A model generated the notes under the pieces. The model was not told the origin of the DNA and ran no database searches. It was given only the letters and a program-made list of their open reading frames with translations. The position numbers were made by a program, and so were the translations under genes. A DNA stretch of 64,000 nucleotides from Nemophila menziesii (lineage: Eukaryota; Streptophyta; Magnoliopsida; Boraginales; Hydrophyllaceae). Positions 10,871 through 22,100 of the stretch are shown here, in pieces (positions within the stretch are counted from its first letter, which is position 1; the number at the start of each line of letters is the position of its first letter). The stretch covers positions 34,158,005-34,222,004 of the forward strand of contig JARWIR010000003.1 in the NCBI GenBank assembly GCA_029959085.1, read 5' to 3'.

Positions 10871-12574
10871 TAAACTGGGATTGCTAGTAAAACTGCTATT
10901 AATACTTCTTTTCCTCATTCGGAAAGTAGTTTAGCTTCTATCCTTCTGTTTTGGAGAAAATCTTTTTTGCTATCCATTCAAGTGTTTCAATCTTTGATCG
11001 TTTGTGGCATAACGGTATACCTAGATATTTCCCTAGGTCCTCCGTTTCTACCATTTGTAACTCTTCTTTGAATTCTGATGTCTTGTTTTGTATCGTTGCC
11101 AAAGTAAATAGGCGATTTAAGGAGATTAATTTGCTGTCCTGAGCCTTCGTAATATTCTGTGAGGCATGCTTTAAAAGCTGTCATATTGGTGGCGTTGATT
11201 GTGAGAAAAAACAAAGAATCGTCTGCAAAAAGAAGATGTGAGATCTCTGGACAACTTTTTGTTATTTGTATACCTTGTATCAATCCTTCTTGTGAGGCCG
11301 CTTCAATTAAACTAATAAGATCTTCTGTCATAAGTGAAAAGAGGAAAGGTGAAAGGGGGTCTCCCTGTCTGAGGCCCCTTCCCGAAGTGAATTTTTGCAT
11401 TCTTTGTCCGATAAAATTGATTTGAAACGTTACCTCTGTAATGCACGTTTTGATCCATTGGACCCATGTGTTATCAAAACCCATCTTGATTAATAGTTCT
11501 AGGATGAACTCCCATCGGACTTGATCGTACGCTTTTGCCATATCAATTTTTATACTTGCCATAGGTTTCAGGTTTTTTCTTTTCCGCGTCATGTAATATG
11601 ATAATTCTTGTGCTATTATGATATTATCTTGAATGGCTCTTCCTTTAATGAAAGCCGCCTAGGTTGGTGAGACAATTACATCCATTATATGTTATAGCCG
11701 GTTTAAGAGAATTTTTGCTATCAGTTTATGCATGAAATCGGTCTATAGTCTCCTAGAAGTTCTTGTATCTCTCCTTTCGGGATGAGAGTAATTAAAGTGA
11801 CATTCATTTCATTCAGAGGTGTATTGTGACTGAAGAAGTCTTACACCACTTTGAAGACATCTTGTTTAATAATATCCCAGAATTCAATATAATATTTACC
11901 GTTTAGACCATCCGGTCCTGGTGCTTTTGTTGGCGAGAGTTTTTTAATGCCTGTTTTAACTATTCCATGGTAGGTGTTGCTGTCAGCATCTGGTTCATGT
12001 CGGTTGTTATCTTTGGTTTGATGAATCTCAGCGATGTGTTAATAGCATCTGTAGTCGTATTTTTTTCTGCAAACAGCTGGTTATAAAAATATTGGAAATT
12101 GGAATTCACCTCGTCGATGTTTTCTGTCCATTGTCCTGATTCATTCTTGATCCGAGTAATTTTGTTATGAGATCTTCGTTGCATTGTGTCCATGTGGAAA
12201 AATTTGGTGTTTTATCCCCACAAGTGAGCCATTACTGTCTAGCCCTGTCCGCCCAGTATTTTTCTTCGCATTGGAATTCAAATTCAATATCTTTTTGTAG
12301 TAGTATCTCTTCCTGCTGGTTTTCTATTGTATTTGGTGAGTTTGTAAGTTCAGTGAGTCTTTTTTGGATGTTTTTGATTTGTATTTGGTGGTTTTTGAAA
12401 GTGTTTTTGCTCCAGGATTCGAGAGCTTGTATGGTGTTTCTTGTTTTTTGTAAGTAGTTACTTAGTGGGTGTGGGTCATTAGGGTCTTCCCATCTATTTT
12501 GAACTACGTTCCTGCAATCGTTATTATCAAGCCAATGTGATTTGAATTTAAAATACTTTTTACCGATAGGCGTT
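10871..12574 (-). pseudogene. LINE 1 reverse transcriptase, N-terminal and palm part
   Basis: The main open frame (11592-10987) holds the LINE RT core: SIKIDMAKAYDQVRWEF, the catalytic aspartate motif A; GRGLRQGDPLSPFLFSLM, motif B; and LLFADDSLFF, the FADD catalytic box. Upstream, in broken frames, are AKILLNRL and AAFIKGRAIQDNIIIAQELS (about 11720-11595) and the linker between endonuclease and RT (12193-11960: SGQWTENIDEVNSNFQYFYNQLF). The downstream end reads KEVLIA and LLAIPVYTM and continues at 3288 beyond the copia element. The RT would use the nicked target as primer. Stops and shifts near 10990, 11660 and 11900 make it non-functional. Confidence 0.87.
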
Positions 12575-13269
12575 TTTTAGTCATGTTTTAGAATGAGCGG
12601 TGAATGATCTGATCCAATTGCTGGTGGGATGTGGACTTGTGCTTTTGGAAAGCGCATAACCCATTCATAAGACCCAAGGACTCTATCAATCTTAGTTTTT
12701 ACCAACTTGTTTCCCGTATGTCTATTTGTCCAAGTGTAAGTACATCCTGTGGAGTTGACTCTGCCAATCCATTGTTGTTGATGAAGTTTTTAAAATCAAT
12801 GATATGTTGTGTCTTGGGAGGTGTTGAACTACTTTTTCCTTCCATGTTGAGTATGTCATTGAAATCTCCCATGATTATCCATGGTTTGGTATTACTATCA
12901 TTCCATTTTGTTATTTGATTCCATGTTTCCAATCTATCATCATAACTGTTAGGAGCATGTATGTAAATAATAAAATAGGGAAAAATAGGATCTTCGATAG
13001 ATAAAATAACATAACTCCTACAACAAAAGGTGATATCTAGTTTAATTTTATCCTGCCACAAAATCAAAAAAACCCCGAGTGAAACGCACTCCTATAGTGG
13101 TCAAAAATAAAAAAATTGATAACCAAACTTGCGAAGGGTCTCCTTCGCATCCACCTGCTTTAACATAGTTTCACACAAGCATATAATATCGGGCTTAAAA
13201 CTAAACAAAAGAGATTTGATAAGAGTTTCTGTCAAGGGAGCCCGTATCCCTTGGCAGTTCCAGAACATC
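12575..13269 (-). pseudogene. LINE 1 endonuclease domain (APE type)
   Basis: An apurinic-endonuclease-like domain at the start of ORF2. MFWNCQGIRAPLTETLIKSL begins at 13269, with LCETM about 30 codons on (catalytic Glu), then IHAPNSYDDR and MGDFNDILNMEGK (catalytic Asp and Asn; frame 13067-12699), and IGSDHSPL near 12600 (catalytic Asp and His). The domain nicks target DNA for target-primed reverse transcription. Its N-terminus, middle and C-terminus lie in different frames, so at least two indels have accumulated. Confidence 0.85.
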
Positions 13270-13273
13270 GTAC

Positions 13274-13645
13274 TCATTTTCCAATGGCGACCGTAGGAAG
13301 GCCGCGCTCCTCTTGGATCTTGTTGGGCTTGAACTTGTTTCTGTTAAACTTCCATGCACTTTGGACTTCCTCCCCACTCTCCACTTCATCTCTACCATCT
13401 AATTTACCCTTCCAATCTTCACTCGCATCCTCTTCCTCCTCCTCTTCAGGTTCGAATTGAGAATCATCTTCTAGCGCTTTCCTCCTTTCTTCTTCTATGT
13501 TACTTTCAGAATCCGATATATTAACAATTCCTTTCTCAGTCGAGGTGTTCTCATCACTGTCTTCCCTGCTAACTAAGACCACATTTTGCCCTTACCAGCC
13601 ATGTCTAAACGCATTCTTTTAGGATTTTTCTCTCCTTCCTTCCTA
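13274..13645 (-). pseudogene. LINE 1 ORF1 C-terminal part
   Basis: The frame ends just before the endonuclease ORF, as ORF1 does in plant LINEs. It contains a basic stretch (KNPKRMRLDMAGKGK) and, after a one-base shift near 13583, a strongly acidic segment (FEPEEEEEEDASEDWKGK) followed by FNRNKFKPNKIQEERGLP. ORF1 binds the LINE RNA. The upstream piece is at 24980-25750, beyond the Athila element. Confidence 0.7.
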
Positions 13646-13656
13646 CGCCAAAAACT
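13646..13656 (-). other. Misplaced leader/primer-site fragment beyond Athila 3' LTR
   Basis: On the minus strand the LTR end CACCA is followed by AGTTTTTGGCG. This is the sequence that in this element (24934-24924) and in the third one (63286-63296) lies between the 5' LTR and the primer site. It has no place outside a normal 3' LTR. Confidence 0.75.
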
Positions 13657-15217
13657 TGGTGGTCCTTTGTGTGTTCTAAAAATAAATGCAAAAGATAATC
13701 GAACCACAACCGCAAGTGTACGGTTGTCCCAAGTAGTAATTCTGATAATCAGATTCGTTCCAAGGACGGATGGTTGATCACAATGTTTATGCAAATAGCG
13801 ATTGATGCACTTATGAAAATGAAAGAGGATAAATTGTTTGTTTTGGTTTTGTTTATTATAACTAAATGAAAGATAAAATAATAATGCAAGTAAAAGATAA
13901 GACGCAAGTAAAATGTATGAAAACGCAATATGAGATGTAGTACTTGAGAACGCAAGGATCCTCCTAATTTTACTTTCTAACTTATGTTGTTCAAGGGTTA
14001 AATCAGTCAATTACAATGGTCGGGATTCTAATATCCTTATACCCCCGTCAGGGTGGACTATAAGGCGATCCTAAAGTGTCACTAGTCCCGTCAGGGTAAA
14101 TATGATCCACCGTTGGATGATTAAGATTTATTACCACATTGGCCCTAGGATTAACTAAGTTCGTCAGAATCAATAGTTTTTATCCTAGATTGAACAATTA
14201 TTTCTGTACCTAAACCCTCCGTCAGGATGATCCATACGCCACATATATGGAATAGCTTAGATACTAATACCTAATTTTAGTTCGCGACTCTAAAATCAGT
14301 AAACATTCACAAATTGTCGAAAAGAGTAAAAGCCCTAATTTAATTTAATTCAATAAAAACCCAAATTCAACATTCGTTATAATAATAAAATCAAGATTCA
14401 CCCATTGTTTTGTTCTCAAGCACTAATGGAAATTTAGCTCATATTAAAATTAAAAACAAAATAAAAAGAAATGGAATTCATATTCGTTACAAAATTAAAA
14501 TATAAGAAAAACCTAATTTTCGGAATCAGAATGACTACGAACGGAGCTATAGACCCACTCCAGCTCTTGTAGCTTCTCCTTTCTTCCTGTTGTAGCTTCT
14601 CTGGTGTTTTTAATCTTGTGGAAAGTGAATTGTGTGAAAAATAGAAGTCCAGACCTCCTTTTATAAGTAAAAATTCGGACTAGGGCTTGGACCAGAAAAT
14701 AAAAGACTAATTAAATGTCCAAGCCCACTTTCTAAGCCCAAAATCCCGTAACTGATGATAGGCCTTCACTAAAACAGCTTTTCCCGATGCGTTACAACTC
14801 CGATTGACCTCATTCCAGTTGCTAAAGTTCCGTAACTCGATAAGGAATGATTTCTCTTCAAAGGTCAGCGGCTAAATCATCGCTTAAGCACCTCGAAATC
14901 AGCAATCTATGGCCTGGAAAGTGGATTTTCAGCTCTAAAAATAATATCTTCGGGATTTGTCTTCAAGTCTTGACTCTAATTCACGATCTTTGACCTTCTC
15001 CTCGGATTCCTCTCCTAGCTAACATCTAAAACCTGTAAACTTTACACTAAAAATACCAATATTACGCGCAAAAGTTTAATAAATTAAAAATGCTAGAAAT
15101 AAAAAGGTAATTCCGGATTATTGAATATTTAGTACAAAAGTCTATCAAAATAAATAAATAAACACCAAAAATGATGTCTCCTAAGGGTCTAAAATAAGAA
15201 CAATTAGGGAGACATCA
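13657..15217 (-). repeat. Athila 3' LTR
   Basis: About 1561 bp. On the minus strand it runs TGATGTCTCCC ... GGACCACCA. The bounds are set by the polypurine tract on one side and by comparison with the solo LTR at 53376-54861 and the LTR at 61749-63285, which share the TGATGTCTCC start and CACCA end. It carries four CCGTCAGGGT motifs (about 14044-14228). Confidence 0.85.
14044..14228. repeat. Four spaced CCGTCAGGGT motifs in Athila LTR
   Basis: Copies near 14044, 14088, 14160 and 14219. The solo LTR at 53376-54861 has the same four with almost the same spacing. On the minus strand each holds TGACG, the core recognised by plant TGA-type bZIP factors. A binding role is inference. Confidence 0.65.
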
Positions 15218-15230
15218 AGACCCCCAACTC
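15218..15230 (-). promoter_or_regulatory. Athila polypurine tract
   Basis: GAGTTGGGGGTCT on the minus strand, immediately upstream of the 3' LTR. It is the plus-strand primer for reverse transcription. Confidence 0.75.
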
Positions 15231-16681
15231 AAACCTTTGTCGTCCCGACAAAGTAAAACAAAACAAAGGGGTAGAAGTAAGCGTATAAACAAGTAGAAGC
15301 TAGCAAATAAACCCTAAAGCAATTCTCAGAATAAACCTCATATAGCAAACTCTAGAAACCAATATACACATACACTAATCATGCAACATCAAACATAAAT
15401 AATCTCAATCATAAAATTAAAGTCGCAATGCTTGAAGGTTACACTTGTACTCATCTCTGTATGATGGTTATAGGGTGGTCATTAATCCTAACTCGCTTTG
15501 AACGCTCCACCTAGTGTATTCCCTATCAACAGAATTATAAATTCACTATGCACTTAGGAATCACGAGGTCTTTACGGTTATAATATTGGCTTAAGGACGG
15601 GTGTGGATGTATATTTGGTAAATTTGAAGTGAGCTTTTGGCTCTCTCCTCACTTACCATCAACAATGTCCTCGAGCTTGAGTTAACGCTCAAAAAGATGT
15701 TCTCACTCACCCATATACGCAACAATTTAGCGTCCCATGTCTACCCACTATAAACAAGATGATTTCAGAAAAATTCCACTTGCCGGATGTTTTATTCATT
15801 CATATTTTTCTTTTTCTTTTCTTTTCTCCTTTTTTTTCTTCTTTTTTTTTGTACAGAAGCAAACCGGGTACCCGGTTCCTACTGTATGATTTTTCAAAAT
15901 TTTTCATTCTTTTCTTTCTTTTTCATTTTTCTTCATCCCCGGCAAAGGGTTACAAGTATATATCATCTGCAATTGTGCTACAATACAAAGTACATCAATC
16001 CCTACCCATTTAATTTCCCATATGTGGTCCCACCACCCCAAACTCAAGCTCGAGACATGTCTCAGGATTGTGATTCAAGTGCGGGTCATATGGTCATGCC
16101 TAATAATCTAAGGGATAATGGCTTATATCGTGGCTACAAAGAAAAGGCTAAAGGCTCAAAGTGGGCTAAGACGGATAATAATTAATACAAGGGATAGAAG
16201 GCTAAAAAGGCACAAATGGCTAACAAAGAACTGCCCCTATCATTTTCCTAAGTACATAGCTTGTCTTTAGTTCATATCTAGGTGGGTTCTCTACTAATTA
16301 GGATTTCACGTTCTACACACCAAACATATTCCTTGAGTACCAGCTTACTTCATTTGCATTGTTCATTAATTTTTTCCTATCAATTACCTATGTTCGCATG
16401 CAATTGTAAGTGCGTTTTATATCAATCCCTAAAGTCCACTACTTACTATCATAGATTTATCAAGAGTATGCTTAAAGGGATATTTAAAAATTTCTACAGT
16501 CAAACGCAACTCCGAAAATTCTTTTATTGAAAGCAAATAAAGCAAATAACACATAAAAAACTGGGATGAGGCAACGAACCCCACCCCAAACTCAAAAATG
16601 AGTCGTGTCCCCACGACTCGAAAAGACTCAATAAAGCATTTAAACTAATATACACTAAGAGGAAAGTTTAGAAAACGTATC
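15231..16681 (-). other. Athila 3' untranslated region
   Basis: About 1.45 kb between the envelope-like ORF stop and the polypurine tract, with no supported coding region. It holds one isolated copy of the palindrome AACCGGGTACCCGGTT at 15872-15887, next to long T-rich runs (about 15805-15850 and 15890-15930). Confidence 0.7.
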
Positions 16682-17998
16682 TTAACCAGCGCGAGGCTGG
16701 TTATCGGTGTTGCGTTCTGGACCTTTATCTCGCGTAACAGCATCATAAATCGCGTTTTGAAGTGTATTTACGCCTAGGATTAAATTTCGAAGCAGGTCCA
16801 ATTCTTTTGTAACGTTCCCCAAGGTAGCAATCATCCTCTCCTGATTCTCTTCCAACACCTGAATCTTCGCTTCCAACTCAGGTACAGTTTTCGCTTTCTT
16901 TGATTGAGGAGTTCTAGGACTTCTTGTAGTTCGCGTTGCTTCTTCATGGATGTTCTTGATTGTGCTCAAAGCTATACTCACACCAACTGAAACACTGTCA
17001 ATATCTGCGTCCTTACGCGGAATCTTTGCGTCTAGACACAACTGAGTAATAGTACAAGGAAACTTCAGATTTTGTTGTTTCATTGGTGATTTCGCGAACT
17101 CCATGATTGTATCATAAATGATCTTAGCAACATCAAATGGTTTCTCCTCCAAAATACACTTAATAACAAATATGTGCTCTTTCTTCAACTCGGAAGTGTG
17201 TTTAATACCAAAGAAAGTGGGTATTATGAAACGAGACCAAACCTTAGCACGAGGTGTCAAACTACTGCTGTAAAACTGTCCAGGATACCTTTCACCTTCC
17301 GGAATTGGGCTAGTCCCATTAACAAGCACGGTCCCCCAAAGGGATTCAAAATCAAAAGAAAGGTCATTAAGAGTTTCTTGGAAGGGGCATGTTCCAGAAA
17401 AGTTGGGTAGTTTCAATGATTTCCGAATACGTTCAATAGAGAAAGGAACTACCTTTTTGCGGATATCAATGGCATCATGGGAGGTAGCTAAACCTTCGTA
17501 AAATTCTCGCACAAAAGTAGAAATAAACTCAAGCTTCCTTTCTTGTAATTCTTTCCTACCAAACTTAGCACATGTCACAGCATATTCCTTGTAATCACTA
17601 CTCGTAATACCCTTAGGAAAATTCGTCTCCTCACCAAATTTCAAAAATTCAATTCTTTCACGAACCTGAGTATTCCAACAAGTGTAAACCCTCTTAGGCT
17701 TGTGGGCCCACATCTTCATACGCGGAGGTTTTGGAACGGGGGCCTCCGGAATCTCTTGTTCAGTTTCTTCCTCAATGTTCTTCGTAATTTCCTTTTCTGG
17801 TTCCTTCTCACTTTCAATCTCATCAATCAATCTTCTCTTTAGACCTGTGATTTCTTTTCTGTTAGAACCAAGCTTAACTTCGTCAATTTTTCGTTTAGGA
17901 CGCGAATCAGGAATCTCAATAGCTTGTTCTTGAGAACCACCAATGGTGGTCTTTCTTCTAGGAGCAGTTCTTCGGAAATCACCGGTTCTGTTAGTCAT
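16682..17998 (-). CDS. Athila envelope-like ORF (438 aa)
   Basis: A separate uninterrupted frame between pol and the 3' LTR, the position of the extra ORF of Athila elements. Its middle (about residues 110-330) resembles the plant-specific domain often labelled putative plant transposon protein: RIEFLKFGEETNFPKG, LEFISTFVREFYEGLAT, SFDFESLWGTVL and SRFIIPTFFGIKHTSELKKE. The N-terminus is basic with a nuclear-signal-like PRRKT/KRK pattern, then acidic; a heptad-like stretch near 375-410 suggests a coiled coil. I see no convincing signal peptide or transmembrane helix, so a true membrane envelope role is doubtful. Function unknown. Confidence 0.8.
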   Translation of the reverse strand: MTNRTGDFRRTAPRRKTTIGGSQEQAIEIPDSRPKRKIDEVKLGSNRKEITGLKRRLIDEIESEKEPEKEITKNIEEETEQEIPEAPVPKPPRMKMWAHKPKRVYTCWNTQVRERIEFLKFGEETNFPKGITSSDYKEYAVTCAKFGRKELQERKLEFISTFVREFYEGLATSHDAIDIRKKVVPFSIERIRKSLKLPNFSGTCPFQETLNDLSFDFESLWGTVLVNGTSPIPEGERYPGQFYSSSLTPRAKVWSRFIIPTFFGIKHTSELKKEHIFVIKCILEEKPFDVAKIIYDTIMEFAKSPMKQQNLKFPCTITQLCLDAKIPRKDADIDSVSVGVSIALSTIKNIHEEATRTTRSPRTPQSKKAKTVPELEAKIQVLEENQERMIATLGNVTKELDLLRNLILGVNTLQNAIYDAVTRDKGPERNTDNQPRAG

Positions 17999-19166
17999 CT
18001 CTTTTCACCCCAAACTCAAAACTTCAAATAATGAAAAACTTAGGGAAAAGTTTAGAATTTTGATGTTTTGAGGTTGAAGAATTTAAGAACTAGGTGAAAT
18101 ATGAGATGGGTCTTGGTTAATTTGTATGGGAGAAGAAAGAATTGGGTTTAATTTAAGGAATTGGGTGAAGAAGAATCTTGGGAAAAACTAAGGATTTGAT
18201 GATATTTTGGAGAGGAGGTGAGTTGATCTTATGTTTTTGTGGTGAAAGAGGGTAGGATTTGATGATATATAGTGTTTTGGTAGATGAATTTCGGAGGTGG
18301 GGAGGCTATTGGTGCGTTTTTAGGTAAAGACTTGGAAAAGAGGCTAAAAAACTAGGTTAAAACACCTCAAAACCGCCTCTCACAGCTTTCAAACCGGGTT
18401 CCCGGTTTTGGCAAACCGGGTTCCCGGTTCCGCGTCGCTGTGATGGCGCGGAAAAATAATTGTGGACTTTTTTTTTTTTTTTTTTTTTCAAAACGCACCA
18501 AAACGCTGGACCCCAACACGCGGGGTCAGGGATTTTCTTCGCCGAAACCGGGTACCCGGTTCTGTGGAATGCGGGTTCCCGGATTTTCTCGCTGGCGCGA
18601 ATCAAAACGCGCCAAAACGCAGCACCTCAAGACGCTGGACCAGAACTTTTGGATGTTTACAGCTCCGAAACCGGGTACCCGGTTCTGCCAAATGCGGGTA
18701 CCCGGATTTGTGTCGATGGCGCGAATCAAAACGCACGAAAACGCAAGCCACCAAGACGCTGGGTCAGGGAATTTCAGAAATCACAGCACCAAAACCGGGT
18801 ACCCGGTTTTGCCAAATACGGGTTCCCGGTTCCGACGCTGTGATATTACCCAAAAACGCCAAGTGTTGCGTTAAAATGGTTGGTACCAGCTCCAAAACCG
18901 GGTTCCCGGTTTTGCGAAACCGGGTTCCCGGTTTCTCCTGGACATCCAACCAATTTTCCTCTGTTTTCGCCAAATCGACCCCAAACTCAAGTCCTTTTTA
19001 CCCCTGAAATCATCAAAAACAACTACCCTTCCTCATTTCTTAATAAAAAACAATAAAATTACGCAAATCAAACTAATCTAAATTGCAAAAATATAAAAAC
19101 TCAGCTAATATACAAGTAATTGGCTTTTGTTTAACGTCGTTAAGCTCGACGGGTTACCTCACGCTT
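17999..19166 (-). other. Athila spacer between gag-pol and envelope-like ORF
   Basis: About 1.17 kb of non-coding DNA in the element. It contains the palindrome-bearing 123-bp tandem repeat (18386-18940) and a pure T-run of about 20 at 18470-18489. ORFs called here simply follow the repeats in several frames and are not credible. Confidence 0.75.
18386..18940. repeat. 123-bp tandem repeat with paired CCGG palindromes
   Basis: Units begin with a pair of palindromes about 23 bases apart, then an ACGC-rich linker (gcgaatcaaaacgc). Palindromes lie at 18391-18409, 18413-18429, 18545-18561, 18571-18582, 18668-18684, 18695-18704, 18791-18810, 18818-18830, 18893-18912 and 18917-18935. The best is AAAACCGGGTACCCGGTTTT (18791-18810), a perfect 20-base palindrome. 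Spacing between successive first members is 123 bases in the middle units. The strong dyad could form cruciforms or hairpins in RNA. Confidence 0.88.
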
Positions 19167-22100
19167 CTAAGGAGTCTCGAGGAGAAACATGACCTCCCCG
19201 GGATGTGGATCTTCCGAGCGATTGGTATTTTCACCTCCATGGTATATCTTTAGTCTGTGACCGTTAACCATAAAGGTACGGTTCTCTAGCGGGTGTTCTA
19301 TTTCTATTGCCCCATGAGGTGTAACTTTGGTCACTATGTATGGACCTGACCACTTAGATCTTAACTTACCCGGGAAATTGCTGAACTTTGAATTATACTT
19401 TAATACTTTTTGCCCCACTTCAAAGTTCTTTGTACGAATCCGATTGTCATGCCATTTCTTTGTGTTTTCTTTGTAAAGTTTGGCATTTTCATAAGCATGC
19501 AACCGGAATTCGTCAAGTTCATTAAGCTTCATCATACGATTCTTTCCGGCTAAGATAGGATCTAAGTTCAACTGCGCAATCGCCCAATAGGCACCCATTT
19601 CAAGCTCTAAAGGTAAGTGACAAGCCTTACCATACACCATACGATAGGGAGATGCACCAACTGGAGTCTTAAACGCAGTACGATAGGCCCACAACGCATC
19701 GTCTAATTTCATTGACCAATCTTTTCTTGTAGGACCAACGGTTTTCTCTAGGATTGATTTAACTTCACGATTCGAAACTTCAGCTTGACCATTGGATTGT
19801 GGATGATATGCAGTAGATACACGGTGTCTAACTCCATATTTCTCTAGAATAGTCTTCAGATATTTATTAACGAAGTGAGATCCTCCATCGCTAATAATCA
19901 CTCTAGGTGTGCCATGTCTAGTGAAAATATGTGACTTCAAGAATTTAATCACCACTCGTGAATCATTAGTAGGTAAAGCCACCGCTTCTACCCACTTAGA
20001 CACATAATCAACGGCTAATAAGATATAGAGGTTACCATTTGAAGGAACGAAAGGACCCATAAAGTCTATGCCCCACACATCGAATATTTCAACCTCTAAC
20101 ACATTATTACGCGGCATCTCATCCCTCTTAGATATGTTTCCTGTAAACTGGCATCTCGTACATTTCTTAACATATTCATGACAATCTTTTATAAGAGAAG
20201 GCCAGTAAAAACCTGATTGAAATACCTTTGCAGCAGTTCTGTCTCCTTTGAATTGTCCTCCATATAATGAATCATGGCATCCAGCTATAATGGTTTGAGT
20301 CTCTTCCCTTGCTACACATCTTCGTATCATTTGGTCAGCACAAACTTTATAGAGGAACGGATCCTCCCAAAAGAACTGTCTAGCACGATGAGCTAACCTC
20401 TTTCTTTCTTGATAAGTAGAACCTTCAGGAAAAACACCACTCACCACTAAATTTGCAATATCTGCATACCAAGGAGCTTCATAATCTCGAACAACGAATA
20501 AACTCTCATCAGGAAATTCTTCTCTAACTGCTTCAGTACCACTATTCATCTCTGAACCCTCTAAACGCGATAGATGATCTGCAACCTGATTCTCACAACC
20601 CTTTCTATCTTTGATCTCTAAATCGAACTCTTGAAGCAATAACACCCATCTGATTAACCTTGGTTTTGCATCTTTCTTCTCCATAAGAAATCTGATCGCG
20701 GAATGATCTGTATAAACAATAACTTTCGCTCCAAGAAGATAAGAGCGAAATTTATCAAACGAATATACAACTGCTAGCAACTCTTTTTCTGTAACTGTGT
20801 AATTAATCTGAGCACCACTAAAAGTTTTACTAGCATAGTAAATAGAATGAAAAACTTTCTCTTTCCTCTGTCCTAATACAGCTCCCATACACAAATCACT
20901 CGCATCACACATAACCTCAAACGGTAAATTCCAATCTGGAGGTAACACTATAGGAGCAGAAATAAGCTTTTCTTTGATTGCTTTGAAGGCCGCTAAACAA
21001 GCTTCATCAAAAAGGAATTTGCCATCCTTTTCGAGTAAGTTGCATAGTGGTTTAGCAATCTTAGAAAAATCTTTAATAAAACGCCTATAAAAGCCAGCAT
21101 GGCCAAGAAAACTCCTTACCCCTTTAACAGAAACAGGAGGGGGAAGAGTTTTAATTACCTCGATCTTCGCTCTATCAACCTCTAATCCAACACTCGAAAC
21201 TTTGTGACCCAGAACAATACCTTCACGAACCATGAAATGACACTTCTCCCAGTTGAGCACCAAATCGGTTTCCTTGCATCTCACTAACACTTTCTCCAAG
21301 TTATCTAGACATATATCAAAATCATCACCAAACACGGAGAAATCATCCATGAACACTTCAAGGAAATTATCTATCATGTCCCAGAAGATGGCCATCATAC
21401 ACCTTTGAAAAGTGGCGGGAGCGTTACACAATCCAAATGGCATTCTGCGATATGCAAAAGTACCAAATGGGCATGTAAAGGTAGTCTTATGTTGATCTTC
21501 TGGAGCCACGTAAATCTGATTGTACCCGGAGTAACCATCCAAGAAACAATAATATTCTCTTCCGGCTAATTTGTCTAACATCTGATCAATGAAGGGCAAA
21601 GGGAAATGATCTTTTCTGGTGGCCTTGTTCAGCTTTCTGTAATCCATGCAAACTCTCCAACCTACTACCGTTCTTGAAGGAATCGCCTCATTTTTATCAT
21701 TAAGAACTGTTGTAATTCCTCCTTTCTTCGGTACACACTGAACCGGACTCACCCATTCACTACTCGAAATGGGATAAATAATCCCCGCATCTAAAAGCTT
21801 GATCACCTCTTTCTTTACCACATCTTTCATAGCTGGCATTAATCTTCTCTGACCTTCAACTGAGCGTGCATTAACATCTTCTAGTATGATTTTGTGTTGA
21901 CAATAGGATGGACTAATGCCTTTGATATCAACAATTGTCCAACCTATTGCTTCTTTGTTGGCTCTTAACACACGCAACAGTTTATCTTCTTGAGGACCTG
22001 TTAAATTAGCTGAAACAATAACAGGTAGAGTTTCATTAGTACCCAAATAAGCATACCTCAAGTGTGCTGGCAATGGTTTTTCTTCCAATTCCGGAGGAGA

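Noticed and set aside
13573..14010. 145-codon minus-strand ORF
   Set aside because: It runs from inside the Athila LTR across the junction into LINE 1 ORF1. It is an accidental fusion.
18386..18940. CRISPR-like array (regular palindromic repeats)
   Set aside because: Plant retrotransposon context, no spacer diversity and no cas genes. It is a tandem repeat.
18357..19007. Overlapping ORFs of 67-181 codons in the Athila spacer
   Set aside because: The 123-bp repeat is divisible by three, so it keeps frames open on both strands. The content is repeat translation only.
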